Assembly: GCF_019623905.1 (NCBI RefSeq) | Contig: NZ_CP069370.1 | Coordinates: forward strand, 930,001-994,000 | Direction: 5' to 3' | Length of the DNA: 64,000 bases | Source: Neotabrizicola shimadae | Lineage (GTDB): Bacteria; Pseudomonadota; Alphaproteobacteria; Rhodobacterales; Rhodobacteraceae | In this document: positions 1 through 10,627 of the stretch, one piece after another | How positions within the stretch are numbered: position 1 is the stretch's first letter | How the letters are laid out: the number at the start of each line of letters is the position of its first letter | Position numbers and translations under genes: made by a program | The notes under the pieces: generated by a model | The model's database searches: none | What the model saw: the letters and a program-made list of their open reading frames with translations, nothing else | Told to the model about the DNA's origin: nothing

Positions 1-327
1 GACCATGGAGATCGCCATGGCGACGAAGCCCACGGCGAGGCTGACCTTGCCGCCCGCCATCATGCGGGCCAGCATGTCGCGGCCGAGCTGGTCGGTGCCG
101 AGCGGGTTGCTCCACGAGGGTGGCTTGTTGCGCGACTTGATCATCGCGGCGGCGTCGGGGTTCACATAGGCCGGGTCGATGCGCCAGATCAGCGGGCCGA
201 CCACGACGAAAAGCACCAGGAGAATCAGCACGACGAGCGCGGTCATGGCGCCGCGGTGGTGCTTGAACTGGTCCCAGACATCGGCCCACTGGCTGCGGGG
301 GCGTTCGAGGGAGGTGCTGTCAGTCAT
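1..327 (-). CDS. dppC: Peptide ABC transporter permease, DppC type (N-terminal part, cut by window edge)
   Basis: Inner-membrane subunit of a dipeptide/oligopeptide importer; only the first 109 codons lie in the window. After a short cytoplasmic N-terminus (about residues 1-27) there is one hydrophobic helix (about 28-48), followed by the characteristic DppC/OppC signature GTDQLGRDMLAR just before the second membrane region. The start ATG overlaps the stop of dppB by 8 bases (ATGACTGA), which shows translational coupling and fixes the start. It is the last visible gene of the leftward dppD-dppF-binding protein-dppB-dppC operon. The substrate cannot be told from the permease; peptides, or other small compounds carried by this family such as nickel or glutathione, are possible. 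Confidence 0.92.
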   Translation of the reverse strand, partial: MTDSTSLERPRSQWADVWDQFKHHRGAMTALVVLILLVLFVVVGPLIWRIDPAYVNPDAAAMIKSRNKPPSWSNPLGTDQLGRDMLARMMAGGKVSLAVGFVAMAISMV

Positions 328-1327
328 AGCGGATCCTCGGGTCCAGGATGCCGTAGAGGATGTCGGCGATCAGGTTGAAGAGCACGATCAGCACGGCGAA
401 GATGAAGGTGATGGTCTGCACCATGGGCAGATCGTTGCCGTGGATGGCGCCGATGAGGGCAGAGCCGATGCCGTTCACCTTGAACACGTTCTCGGTGATG
501 ATGGCGCCGCCGAAGACCGAGGGCATCCCGAGCGCGATGATGGTCACGACGGGGATCAGGGAATTGCGCAGGACGTGCTTCATCACGACCTTGCCTTCGC
601 CCATGCCCTTGGCGCGGGCGGTGCGCACATAGTCCTGGCCCAGGTTTTCCAGCATGGACGAGCGGGTGTAGCGGCTGATCTCGGCCGCGTTGAACAGGGC
701 AAGGACGGCGACGGGGAGGGTCATCTGCATGACCTGCTTCACGAAGCTGGCCCAGTCGGTGACCTTCAGTGTGGTGTCGTAGATCGAGGGGAACCAGCCG
801 AGTTTGACTGAGAAGATCACGATGAACAGCACGCCGGTGAAGAAGGTGGGCACGGAATAGCCCACCATCGACACGAATGTGCCAAGCTGGTCGAACCAGG
901 AATACTGGCGGTAGGCCGAGTAGATGCCGATGGGCAGCGCGATCAGGATGCCCACGAGGTAGGCCATGCCGACCACGGTGAGGGTCTGCGGGATGCGCTG
1001 CATGATGACGTCGAAGACCGGGCCGCGGGTCTGGTAGCTGATGATGCGCTGCGCGCCCTGGGCCAGATCGGTGCCGAAGAGGGCGTCGATGGCGTAAAGC
1101 GGCTCAACCCAGAAGAACTGTTTCAGCCACAGGATATAGCGCGTCCAGAGCGGCTGGTTGACGCCCATGGATTCGAGGATCTTGGCGCGGACCTCGGGCG
1201 GAACGGTCAGAGGAATCTCGGATGCCGGCGAGCCGGGGGCGAGGTCGACGACAAGGAAGATGACGAAGCTGATGATGAGCAGCGTCGGGATCGCCAGCAG
1301 CAATCGTCGAAGGATGAAGGTGAGCAT
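320..1327 (-). CDS. dppB: Peptide ABC transporter permease, DppB type
   Basis: A 335-residue inner-membrane permease of the DppB/OppB family, close to the usual length. It opens with the typical MLTFILRRLLLAIPTLL transmembrane start, has an extracytoplasmic loop with the NQPLWTRY motif, and carries the binding-protein-dependent transport fold with the EAA-like coupling segment around residues 215-255 (SMLENLGQDYVRTARAKG), where it contacts the ATPases. It lies about 90 bases downstream of the binding-protein gene and overlaps dppC by 8 bases. Family knowledge gives the role of forming the membrane channel together with DppC; the substrate is not determined by this subunit. Confidence 0.95.
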   Translation of the reverse strand: MLTFILRRLLLAIPTLLIISFVIFLVVDLAPGSPASEIPLTVPPEVRAKILESMGVNQPLWTRYILWLKQFFWVEPLYAIDALFGTDLAQGAQRIISYQTRGPVFDVIMQRIPQTLTVVGMAYLVGILIALPIGIYSAYRQYSWFDQLGTFVSMVGYSVPTFFTGVLFIVIFSVKLGWFPSIYDTTLKVTDWASFVKQVMQMTLPVAVLALFNAAEISRYTRSSMLENLGQDYVRTARAKGMGEGKVVMKHVLRNSLIPVVTIIALGMPSVFGGAIITENVFKVNGIGSALIGAIHGNDLPMVQTITFIFAVLIVLFNLIADILYGILDPRIRYD

Positions 1328-1416
1328 CGGCCCCCCGGAAACGGGTCGGAAGAAAGGGGAGGGGCGGGGCCGCCGGATTCTCGCAGAAAACCCGCCAGCC
1401 CCGCCCCGGTTTCAGA

Positions 1417-3113
1417 TCACTTCATGCGGTACCAGTCCTGGGCATTCCACAGTTCGGTGTCCCAGGTGTTCAGCACGACGCCGCCGAGGGTGGTCGAGGC
1501 GGCGGACAGGCGACCGCGGTCCACCAGCGGAACCACGACGAAGCTGTCCTTCGTGAGCATGTCGTTCATCTGCTTGGCCAGCGCGCCGCGTTCGTTCATG
1601 TCGGCGGTGGCGGCCATCTTCTTGACCAGCTCGTCATAGGCCGGGTCGCAGAAGCGGTTGATGTTCTCGCCCTGCCACTGGTTGTCCGGGCCCGGGATCT
1701 TGTCGCAGAGATACTGCGCCAGATAGGGCTCGGGATCGGTGCCGTCGAAGTTGTTGGCGTACATTTCGACATCGGCATAGAACTTCTGGAAGGTGTCGGG
1801 CGAGCCCGCATCACCGCCGAAGAACACCGAGGCGTCGATGTTCTTCAGTTCCACCTGCACGCCAAGCTCGTTCCACCAGCCCTTGACGAGCGCCTGGAAG
1901 TCCTGGCGCACCGGGTTGGTCGAGGTCTGGTAGACCAGCGACAGCTTCTTGCCATCCTTTTCGCGGATGCCGTCGGCGCCCACGGTCCAGCCGGCTTCGT
2001 CCAGGAGCTTCTTGGCGCCTTCCATGTCCTGCGTCAGGCAGCCGGTGTTGTCGGAGGCATAGAGCTCCGGCGCCGGGACCAGGTTGCAGGTGGCACGGCC
2101 GGCCTGGCCGTAGCCAACCTCGACCAGCAGATTGCGGTCGATGGCCATAGACAGCGCCTGGCGCACCTTGATGTCGCTGAGGATCGGGTGCGGGTGCTTC
2201 ACGGTCGAACGCTCGCCTTCGGGCAGCGAGGGCGAGGGATCGGTCATGTTCATTTCGATCCGTTCGACCAGTGTGCCGAAGCCGTTCAGGAACACGCCCT
2301 TGCCGGCAGCGGCAAGGCGGGCTTGCTCTTCCGGGTTGATCTGGGTGTTCCAGGCATAGTCGAATTCGCCGGTTTCCATCACGGCACGGGCCGCGGCCGA
2401 AGCGTCGCCGCCGCCCTTGAGCGTCATGGTGGCGAAGGCGGGCTTGGCCGGATCGCGGTAGTTCGGGTTGGCCGCCAGGGTGACCACGTCGTTCACCTTG
2501 AAGTCGGTGACCATGAACGGGCCGGTGCCGATGGGCTTGAAGTTCTGCTCGTTGCAGGACGAGGCCGCAGCGCCGAGGCAGTTGGCGAATTGCGCCGCCT
2601 GCAGGATGGGCGAGGTGCCGCCGACGAAAGCCTGGTAGGGATTGGGCTTGGGCGATTCAAAGGTGATCACCACGGTCTGCGCATCGGGCGTGTCGATGGA
2701 CTTGATGCCTTCGTAGCGCGCCGCCTGGGCGCAGCCGCCCTCGGGATGGGTGCAGTATTCATAGGTGAACTTGGCGTCGGCCGAGGTGACCGGCGTGCCG
2801 TCCGACCAGACGAGGCCGGGCTTCAGCTTCCAGGTGACCTGGGTCAGGTCGGCCGAGACGCCGCCGTTTTCGACGGTCGGGACCGACTCGGCGAGGCGCG
2901 CGATGACCTCGCCCTTTTCGTTGAAGCCGGCCATGCCTTCGAGGATCAGCGAGGAGGCTTCCACATCCTTTGTGCCCGAGGACAGGTAGGGGTTCAGGAT
3001 CGACGGCGCCTGCCAGTAAAGCACGTTGACGTTGCCGTCGGCGCCGCGTTCGGCCCAGGCCGCGGGGGCCATCGCCACGAAGGCGGCGGCGCCCATCAGG
3101 GCGGTTCTCATGT

Positions 3114-3117
<4 letters not shown>
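1417..3117 (-). CDS. Peptide ABC transporter substrate-binding protein (SBP_bac_5 family)
   Basis: A 566-residue periplasmic binding protein of the extracellular solute-binding family 5 (DppA/OppA type). Residues 1-22 form a Sec signal peptide ending in AWA. The mature protein begins with the family hallmark [20 protein letters not shown] and contains the LAESVPTVE...[19 protein letters not shown] motif block. Its ATG overlaps the stop of the upstream ATPase gene by 4 bases (ATGA), and a second in-frame ATG two codons later is an alternative start. Its position between the ATPase and permease genes is an uncommon order but keeps the importer complete. The likely ligand is a peptide or peptide-like molecule; the nearby hydrolases suggest N-acyl amino acids or short peptides (inference). 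Confidence 0.93.
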
Positions 3118-4158
<1,041 letters not shown>

Positions 4159-4166
<8 letters not shown>

Positions 4167-5169
4167 CGGCGCCCTCCGGGGTCCAGTGGCAGGCGACGTC
4201 GTGGCCTTGGCCGACCGGCTTGCCGTCGATGGCGCGGCGGGCGGGGTTTTCCTTTTCGCAGCGGTCGAAGGCATGGGTGCAGCGGCCGCGGAAGGGGCAG
4301 GCGGCGGGTTCGCCCGACAGGATGGGCGGCTGGCCCTCGATCACCTGGAGCCGCGCCTCGCGCTGGCCGCCGAGTTTCGGGATCGTGCGCAGAAGCGCGC
4401 GGGTGTAGGGGTGGCGCGGGTTGGCGAAAAGCTCCTTCACCGGGGCCTGTTCGACGACCTGGCCGCCGTACATCACCATCACCCGGTCGGCGATGCCGGC
4501 GATCACGCCCAGGTCATGCGTGATCCAGACGATGGCCATGCCGAGCTTGTGCCGCAGGTCGCGGACCAGTTCGAGGATCTGCGCCTGGATCGTGACGTCG
4601 AGCGCGGTGGTGGGTTCGTCGGCGATCAGCACGTCGGGGTCGCAGGCCAGCGCGATGGCGATCATCACGCGCTGGCGCATCCCGCCCGAGAACTGGTGGG
4701 GATAGGATTTCAGCCGCTTGCGGGCATCGGGGATGCCGACCAGCGCCAGGAGTTCGGCGGCGCGGGTTTCGGCCTGGGCCTTGGTCATGCCCATGTGCTC
4801 GATCAGCGGTTCCATGAGCTGGTTGCCCACGGTGAACACCGGGTTCAGCGAGGTCATCGGGTCCTGGAAGACGAAGCCCACCTTGGCGCCGCGGATCTTG
4901 CGCAACTCGGCCGGCGAGACCTTCAGCACATCGGTGCCGTTCAGAAGCACCTGGCCGCTGCGGATTTCGGCGGGCGGTTCCGGCAGGAGCCGGATCAGCG
5001 ACATCATCGTCACGGACTTGCCCGAACCGCTTTCGCCGACAACGCCCAGAAGCTCGCCACGCTGGAGGTGGAAGCTGACCGAGTTGACGGCATGAACCTC
5101 GCCGCCCCGGGTGCGGAACACGGTTTTGAGGCCCCGGACATCCAGGACGGGCGCTGCCCCATCGGGCAT
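4159..5169 (-). CDS. dppD: Peptide ABC transporter ATP-binding protein, DppD type
   Basis: A 336-residue ATPase, first gene of the leftward importer operon. Walker A GESGSGKS lies at about residues 45-52, the signature is [15 protein letters not shown], Walker B is [12 protein letters not shown], and the C-terminal oligopeptide motif is [14 protein letters not shown]. The frame is open far upstream through the antisense of argE, but homology begins at [18 protein letters not shown], so the ATG at 5169 is used. Together with DppF it forms the nucleotide-binding heterodimer. The promoter must lie in the roughly 200-base divergent gap toward the ArgE-like gene, where I see no clear operator. Confidence 0.94.
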
Positions 5170-5370
5170 ATGGTACTCCCCGCGGTCTTTGTTTTTCACG
5201 TCTTTTTCGCCGGTCGCACCCCTCTGACGGGGGCATCGCCGGTCGCTTGTGCGGACCTTGGGGCATTTTTCGCGTTGCCGCAAGGCGGGATGCGGGACTC
5301 CCGTTGCGTAAGGCGCTGGAGGGGCGGGGCTTGACCCTGCCGGCGGGCGCGGCCACGTTCGGCGGGTCCG

Positions 5371-6543
5371 ATGGAGTGTGCCTTGCCCGAAGTCCTGTCG
5401 CCCCGCGAATTGCTGTCGCGCCTGGTCGCCTTTCCCACCGTCAGCCGGGGGTCGAACCTGGACCTGGTGGACTGGCTGGAGGACTACCTGCGCGGGCATG
5501 GCCTGGTGACCGGGCGGCAGTGGAACGAGGAGCGCACCAAGGCCGGGTTGTTCGCCCATGCCGGCCCCTGGAAGCCCGGCGGCGTGGTGCTGTCGGGCCA
5601 TTCCGACGTGGTGCCGGTGGACGGGCAGCCCTGGACCACGGACCCCTGGACGGTGGTGGAGCGGGACGGGCGGCTTTACGGGCGCGGCACCTGCGACATG
5701 AAGGGATTCGATGCACTGGCGATCTGGGCCCTGGTCGAGGCGCATCGGCTTGGCGTGGCGCGGCCGCTGCAACTGGCGCTGAGCTATGACGAAGAACTGG
5801 GGCTTCTGGGCGCGCCGCCACTGATCGAGGTGATGGCCGGGGCGCTGCCCAAGGCGCGCGAGGTCATCGTGGGCGAGCCGTCGCGGATGAAGGTCATCAC
5901 CGGCCACAAGGGCGGCGCGGGCTATTGGGTGAAGGTGAAGGGCCACGAGGTCCATTCCTCGCTGCTGCCCTATGGCGTCAGCGCGATCATGGAGGCGGCG
6001 CGGCTGATCGGCTGGATCAACGACCGCAATGCCGAGGTGCAAGCACGGCCGCCCTTGGCGCTGGCGGCGATGTTCGATCCGCCTTTCACCACGCTTCACA
6101 CCGGCATGATCGAGGGTGGCACGGCGCATAACATCACCGCAGCCGACTGCCGTTTTGCCTTCGAGATGCGCGTGGTCCCGGGCGAGACGCTGGAGGACTG
6201 GGAAGGCGCGTTCCGCGCAGAGGCGGCACGCTTGACGCAGGCAATGCAGAAGGTGGCGCCCACGACCGGAATCACGGTGGAGCGGTTCTTCGTGGCCCCG
6301 CCGCTGGTGCCCGAAGCGGAGGGCGCGGCTGAGGCGCTGGCCTGCCGGCTGACCGGGGAAAACACCGTGGAAACGGTGCCCTACGGAACGGAAGCCGGGC
6401 ACTTTCAGGCCGGAGGCTACTCTGCCGTGGTCTGCGGGCCGGGCGACATCGCGCAGGCCCACCAGCCCGACGAATGGCTGGCGGTTTCCGAATTCGAGGC
6501 GGGCCACCGCTTCATGCAGCGGCTGCTGGAGGCGCTGAGATGA
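5371..6543 (+). CDS. argE: M20 metallopeptidase, acetylornithine deacetylase (ArgE) type
   Basis: A 390-residue zinc hydrolase of the ArgE/DapE branch of family M20, which removes an N-acyl group from an amino acid. Metal and catalytic residues are visible: H77 and D79 in SGHSDVVPVD, D109 in GRGTCDMKGF, the E141-E142 pair in SYDEELGLLG, GEPSRM near residue 168, and a C-terminal histidine in TEAGHFQAGG. It is the first gene of the rightward group, divergent from the peptide importer, and overlaps the flavoenzyme gene by ATGA. True acetylornithine deacetylase activity is the closest family match; in this catabolic context an N-acyl or N-formyl amino acid may be the real substrate. Confidence 0.85.
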   Translation: MECALPEVLSPRELLSRLVAFPTVSRGSNLDLVDWLEDYLRGHGLVTGRQWNEERTKAGLFAHAGPWKPGGVVLSGHSDVVPVDGQPWTTDPWTVVERDGRLYGRGTCDMKGFDALAIWALVEAHRLGVARPLQLALSYDEELGLLGAPPLIEVMAGALPKAREVIVGEPSRMKVITGHKGGAGYWVKVKGHEVHSSLLPYGVSAIMEAARLIGWINDRNAEVQARPPLALAAMFDPPFTTLHTGMIEGGTAHNITAADCRFAFEMRVVPGETLEDWEGAFRAEAARLTQAMQKVAPTTGITVERFFVAPPLVPEAEGAAEALACRLTGENTVETVPYGTEAGHFQAGGYSAVVCGPGDIAQAHQPDEWLAVSEFEAGHRFMQRLLEALR

Positions 6544-7883
6544 CCTTTCCGATTTCCGAGGCGACCCCCATCCGCTTTCCGGGGCCGCCCCCGGCGCGCA
6601 CGGAGGTCGTGGTTCTGGGAGGCGGCGTGGTCGGCGTGATGACCGCATGGCACCTGGCCGAGCGCGGCTTGAAGGTGGTGCTTTGCGAAAAGGGCCGCAT
6701 TGCGGGAGAACAGTCCAGCCGCAACTGGGGCTGGGTGCGCCAGCAGGGCCGCGACCCGGCGGAACTGCCCATCATGGTCGAGGCGCAGCGCATCTGGGCG
6801 AGCCTTGCGCAGGAATTCGGCGACGCCATCGGCTATCAGCGCACCGGCGTGATGTATCTGGCCAATACCGAGGCTGATCTGGCCGGGTTCGAATCCTGGC
6901 TGCCCGAGGCCAAGGCGCAGGGCGTGGACACGCGGATGCTGTCGCGCGCCGAGGTGGCGCGGATGATTCCGCAGGCCCGCGCCGACTGGCCGGGGGCGAT
7001 GTTCACCGCCTCGGACGCCCGTGCCGAGCCCTGGGCGGCGGTGCCGGTGCTGGCTATGGGGGCCGTGCGGCGCGGCGCGGTGATCATCGAGAACTGCGCG
7101 GTGCGGGCACTAGACATTTCGGCCGGGCGCATCACCGGGGTGGTGACGGAACAGGGCCGCATCGGCTGTGAACAGGTCGTGGTGGCGGGGGGGACCTGGT
7201 CCTCGCTGTTTCTGGCCGCGCATGGCGTGAAGATCCCGCAACTGGCCGTGCTGGCCTCGGTCGCGGCAAGCGAGCCACTGCCCGAAGTCTTCGCAGGCGC
7301 GGCCTGCGACAACCACTTCGCCTTCCGCCGACGGGCAGACGGCGGCTATACTCTGGCGCCGGGGGCGGAGCACGACTTCTTCATCGGGCCGGATGCCTTT
7401 CGCAACTTCGGCTTCTATCTGCCTGTCCTGAAAGAGGATTTCCGGTCTACCCATTTCCGTCCCGCCGCGCCTTCGGGCTATCCTGATGGCTGGACCACGC
7501 CGCGCCGTTGGTCGGCCGACGAGACCAGCCCCTTCGAGCGCATCCGGGTGCTGAACCCGCGCCCCAACCGCGGGACACTGGACCGGGTGCAGGACAGCTT
7601 TGCGGCGGCATTTCCCCAGATCGGCCGCCCGCGACTGAAAGCGGCCTGGGCGGGAATGATCGACACCATGCCGGATGTGGTGCCGGTCATCGACCGCGCC
7701 GCCGCATTGCCGGGGCTGGTGGTCGCCACGGGGATGAGCGGGCATGGTTTCGGCATCGGGCCGGGGATTGGCCGCGTGGTGGCGGATCTGGTGGCCGACC
7801 GACCGGTAGGGCACGATCTGCACCGGTTCCGCCTGTCACGCTTTTCCGACGGCACGAAGGTCGCGCCGGGACCCGCGCTCTGA
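6540..7883 (+). CDS. FAD-dependent oxidoreductase, DAO (D-amino acid oxidase/dehydrogenase) family
   Basis: A 447-residue flavoprotein. The dinucleotide-binding motif VVVLGGGVVGVMTAWHLAERG lies at about residues 23-43 with the glycines at 27-32, followed by the CEKGRIAGEQSSRNWGW segment typical of glycine/D-amino acid oxidases of the DAO family. The C-terminal part has the second FAD contact (WAGMIDTMPDVVPVID, then GMSGHGFGIGPGIG). The start overlaps the stop of the ArgE-like gene (ATGA), so the two are translated together. Family members oxidise amines of amino acids such as D-amino acids, sarcosine or N-methyl amino acids; the exact substrate is unknown. The context suggests oxidation of an amino acid released by the flanking hydrolases. 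Confidence 0.85.
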   Translation: MTFPISEATPIRFPGPPPARTEVVVLGGGVVGVMTAWHLAERGLKVVLCEKGRIAGEQSSRNWGWVRQQGRDPAELPIMVEAQRIWASLAQEFGDAIGYQRTGVMYLANTEADLAGFESWLPEAKAQGVDTRMLSRAEVARMIPQARADWPGAMFTASDARAEPWAAVPVLAMGAVRRGAVIIENCAVRALDISAGRITGVVTEQGRIGCEQVVVAGGTWSSLFLAAHGVKIPQLAVLASVAASEPLPEVFAGAACDNHFAFRRRADGGYTLAPGAEHDFFIGPDAFRNFGFYLPVLKEDFRSTHFRPAAPSGYPDGWTTPRRWSADETSPFERIRVLNPRPNRGTLDRVQDSFAAAFPQIGRPRLKAAWAGMIDTMPDVVPVIDRAAALPGLVVATGMSGHGFGIGPGIGRVVADLVADRPVGHDLHRFRLSRFSDGTKVAPGPAL

Positions 7884-7931
7884 TCTGGTCATGCCGGGTA
7901 GACTGCGCCATTTTCTGCCTTCAAGTATCCT

Positions 7932-7952
7932 CGGGGGGAAGACGGCCCCCCG
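7932..7952. other. G/C hairpin in the gap before the first amidohydrolase
   Basis: A perfect 7-bp stem, CGGGGGG (7932-7938) with CCCCCCG (7946-7952), closes a loop of 7 bases. It sits between the flavoenzyme stop and the amidohydrolase start and has no T-run after it. It could be an mRNA processing or stability element that separates expression of the two halves of the gene group, or one of the G-run hairpins common between genes in this family of bacteria. Confidence 0.45.
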
Positions 7953-7976
7953 TCTGCCGTGGCCAGGAGCCGAAAC

Positions 7977-9152
7977 ATGCCTGTAAGAAACCGCTTTGCC
8001 GAGTTGCTGCACGAGATCACCGAGTGGCGGCGGGACATTCATGCGCATCCGGAGCTGATGTTCGACTGCCATCGCACGGCGGCCAAGGTCGCCGGGCTTT
8101 TGCGCGACTTCGGCTGCGACGAGGTGGTTGAAGGCATCGGGCGGACGGGTGTGGTCGGCGTGATCCGGGGACGGGCGCTGGGATCGGGCCGGGTCGTCGG
8201 CCTGCGCGCCGACATGGACGCGCTGCCCATCACGGAAATCACCGGGCTGCCCCATGCCAGCACCGTGCCGGGCAAGATGCATGCCTGCGGCCATGACGGA
8301 CATACGGCCATTCTTCTGGGTGCGGCGAAACACCTGGCCGAGACGCGCAATTTCGACGGCAGTGTCGTGGTGGTGTTCCAGCCGGCGGAGGAGGGCGAGG
8401 CCGGGGCTCTGGCGATGATCCAGGACGGGCTGATGGACCGCTTCGGCATCGACGAGATCTATGGGCTGCACAATGCGCCTGGCCTTCCTGTCGGGTCCTT
8501 CGCCACGCGGTCCGGGCCCTTGCAGGCCTCGGCCGACGAGTTCCGTATCGTCGTGACGGGGCGGGGCGGTCATGCGGCCGAGCCGCACCGGGCGGTGGAT
8601 ACCACGCTGGCGGCCTGCCAGATTGTCGTTTCGTTGCAGTCGATCGTGGCGCGGAATGTCGATCCGCTGCATTCGGTCGTGGTGACGGTGGGCACCTTCC
8701 GCACCGACAGCGGCGCGTCGAACATCATCGCGCACCGCGCCGAGATGGCGGGGACGGTGCGCTGCCTGGATGCCGGGATGCGCGATCTGGCGGAAGAACG
8801 GGTGAAGGCGGTGGCGGTTTCGACCGCGGCGGCCTTTGGCGCGGAGGCCGAGGTGATCTATGAGCGCGGCTATCCGGTCACGGTCAATGCGGCCGAGAAC
8901 ACGGGTCATGCCGTTGCGGCGGCTGCCGCCGTGGTCGGGCCGGACCGGGTGGACGGCAACACGCCACCGATCATGCCGGCCGAGGATTTCAGCTATATGC
9001 TGGAGGCCCGGCCGGGCGCCTATGTCTTTCTGGGCAATGGCGACAGCGCCCAATGCCATCATCCGGCCTATGAATTCGACGATTCCGCGATTCCGGTCGG
9101 GTGCAGCTATTTCGTGACGCTGGTCGAACAGCGCCTGCCCCTGCGATCCTGA
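7977..9152 (+). CDS. M20D amidohydrolase (hippurate hydrolase/N-acyl amino acid hydrolase type), copy 1
   Basis: A 391-residue cytoplasmic metallohydrolase that cleaves the amide bond of N-acyl amino acids or related conjugates. The dinuclear metal site is recognisable: C104, H106 and H109 in MHACGHDGH, E138-E139 in FQPAEEGE, H165 in IYGLHNAPG and the C-terminal HHPAYEFDD. The frame opens at 7959 but the ATG at 7977 gives MPVRNRFAELL, matching the start of its neighbour MPVKNRFAELL. It is followed after 13 bases by a closely related second copy, which points to a tandem duplication. Expected substrates are hippurate-like or N-acetyl amino acids; specificity cannot be read from sequence. Confidence 0.9.
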   Translation: MPVRNRFAELLHEITEWRRDIHAHPELMFDCHRTAAKVAGLLRDFGCDEVVEGIGRTGVVGVIRGRALGSGRVVGLRADMDALPITEITGLPHASTVPGKMHACGHDGHTAILLGAAKHLAETRNFDGSVVVVFQPAEEGEAGALAMIQDGLMDRFGIDEIYGLHNAPGLPVGSFATRSGPLQASADEFRIVVTGRGGHAAEPHRAVDTTLAACQIVVSLQSIVARNVDPLHSVVVTVGTFRTDSGASNIIAHRAEMAGTVRCLDAGMRDLAEERVKAVAVSTAAAFGAEAEVIYERGYPVTVNAAENTGHAVAAAAAVVGPDRVDGNTPPIMPAEDFSYMLEARPGAYVFLGNGDSAQCHHPAYEFDDSAIPVGCSYFVTLVEQRLPLRS

Positions 9153-9165
9153 AAGGACCCCGCCC

Positions 9166-10332
9166 ATGCCCGTGAAGAACCGTTTCGCCGAGCTTCTGCC
9201 CGAGATCACCGCCTGGCGGCGGGATTTCCACGAGAACCCCGAGCTTCTGTTCGAGGTTCACCGGACGGCGGGCCGGGTGGCCGAGCTGCTGCGCGGCTTT
9301 GGTTGTGACGAGGTGGTGGAAGGGATCGGGCGCACCGGCGTGGTGGGCGTGATCAAGGGCAAGACCGATACCGCGGGCCGCGTCATCGGCCTGCGCGCCG
9401 ACATGGACGCCCTGCCGATCATCGAGCAGACGGGCCTGCCCTATGCCAGCAAGACGAAGGGCAAGATGCATGCCTGCGGCCATGACGGGCATACGGCGAT
9501 GCTTCTGGGAGCGGCGAAGTACCTGGCCGAGACGCGGAACTTCGACGGCACGGCGGTGGTGATCTTCCAGCCGGCGGAAGAGGGCGGCGGCGGCGGGCGC
9601 GAGATGGTGAAGGACGGGATGCTGGATCGGTGGGGCATCCAGGAGGTGTACGGGATGCACAACATGCCCGGCATCCCTGTGGGTCATTTCGCGATCCGGC
9701 CGGGCGCGATGATGGCCGCGGCGGACCAGTTCGACATTACCATCACGGGGAAGGGCGGCCATGCGGCCAAGCCGCATGACTGCGTGGATACCACGGTGGT
9801 CGCGGCGCATGTGATCGTGGCGCTGCAGACCATTGCCAGTCGCAACGTGGACCCGCTGAAGCAGGTGGTGGTCTCGGTCTGCGTGGTGGAAACCGACAGC
9901 CCCGCGCACAACGTGATTCCCCAGGTGGTGAAGATGAAGGGCACCGTGCGGACCATGGATCCGGCGGTGCAGGACTTTGTGGAGCGCCGCATCGGCGAGA
10001 TCGTGCAGGGCACCTCCATGGCGCTTGGGGCGCGCGGCGAAGTGGCCTATGCGCGCGGCTATCCGGTGACGATGAATACGCCCGAGAACACGGATTACGC
10101 GGCCAGGGTGGCCAAGGCGGTGTCGGGTCATGTGGACACGGACACCGCGCCGCTGATGGGGGCCGAGGATTTCAGCTTCATGCTGAACGAGCGCCCCGGC
10201 GCCTATATCTTCCTGGGCAATGGCGACACCGCGATGGTGCACCACCCGGCCTACAATTTCGACGACAGTGCCATTCCCTTCGGATCCAGCTGGTATGCCG
10301 GCATGGTCGAGGCGCGGATGCCGGCGGCCTGA
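9166..10332 (+). CDS. M20D amidohydrolase (hippurate hydrolase type), copy 2
   Basis: A 388-residue paralogue of the preceding gene with the same metal-site motifs (MHACGHDGH, FQPAEEG, YGMHNMPG, HHPAYNFDD), similar along its whole length. The copies differ in the likely substrate-lid segment (for example DQFDITITGKGGHAAKPHD here against DEFRIVVTGRGGHAAEPHR in copy 1), which suggests different substrates rather than simple dosage. It is separated from copy 1 by 13 bases with a GAAAGGA Shine-Dalgarno sequence and is the last gene of the rightward group, ending just before a strong hairpin. Confidence 0.9.
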   Translation: MPVKNRFAELLPEITAWRRDFHENPELLFEVHRTAGRVAELLRGFGCDEVVEGIGRTGVVGVIKGKTDTAGRVIGLRADMDALPIIEQTGLPYASKTKGKMHACGHDGHTAMLLGAAKYLAETRNFDGTAVVIFQPAEEGGGGGREMVKDGMLDRWGIQEVYGMHNMPGIPVGHFAIRPGAMMAAADQFDITITGKGGHAAKPHDCVDTTVVAAHVIVALQTIASRNVDPLKQVVVSVCVVETDSPAHNVIPQVVKMKGTVRTMDPAVQDFVERRIGEIVQGTSMALGARGEVAYARGYPVTMNTPENTDYAARVAKAVSGHVDTDTAPLMGAEDFSFMLNERPGAYIFLGNGDTAMVHHPAYNFDDSAIPFGSSWYAGMVEARMPAA

Positions 10333-10339
10333 AACGGAA

Positions 10340-10365
10340 CGGGCCGCCCTTCGAGGGGCGGCCCG
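10340..10365. terminator. Hairpin between convergent genes (probable terminator)
   Basis: A perfect 10-bp stem, CGGGCCGCCC (10340-10349) with GGGCGGCCCG (10356-10365), closes a TTCGAG loop. It lies 8 bases after the stop of the second amidohydrolase and 22 bases beyond the end of the leftward DUF1127 gene. Read leftward it is followed by TTCCGTTTC, a weak T-rich tail. It probably ends transcription from both sides. Confidence 0.65.
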
Positions 10366-10387
10366 TCACGATGCGGTTGAAGGGGCC

Positions 10388-10558
10388 TCAGGCGGCCTTG
10401 CCATAGACGGCTTCCCAGGCGATGCGGTCGGCGTCTTCGGGAAAGATCCCGATGTCGGCGGCCTCGCGGCGGGTCATGCCGGCAATCTCGTCGCGGATCT
10501 GCCAGTAACGGCTGCGGCGGCTGGCGGCTTCCTTCAGGTTGTGGATCACGGTCAACAT
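10388..10558 (-). CDS. DUF1127 (YjiS-like) small arginine-rich protein, copy 1
   Basis: A 56-residue basic protein beginning MLTVIHNLKEAASRRSRYWQ, with the DUF1127 pattern of a short N-terminal helix, an R/Y-rich turn, then ...DIGIFPEDADRIAWEAVYG. The longer frame upstream is rejected because homology begins at this methionine and a Shine-Dalgarno-like AAAGGAC precedes it. In other alphaproteobacteria DUF1127 proteins have been linked to small-RNA and phosphate or carbon control through RNA contact (established for Agrobacterium). It is paired with a second DUF1127 gene immediately upstream, from which it is probably co-transcribed. Confidence 0.85.
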   Translation of the reverse strand: MLTVIHNLKEAASRRSRYWQIRDEIAGMTRREAADIGIFPEDADRIAWEAVYGKAA

Positions 10559-10627
10559 GTCGTTCGTCCTTTGGTTCGGGGGCGGGGCGGCCATTTGGCC
10601 GGGCCCCGCCATCATGGGGATCGGGCG

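Noticed and set aside
6886-6902. tRNA-like GGTTCGAATCC in the flavoenzyme gene
   Set aside because: It is within the coding sequence and there are no acceptor, D or anticodon arms around it.
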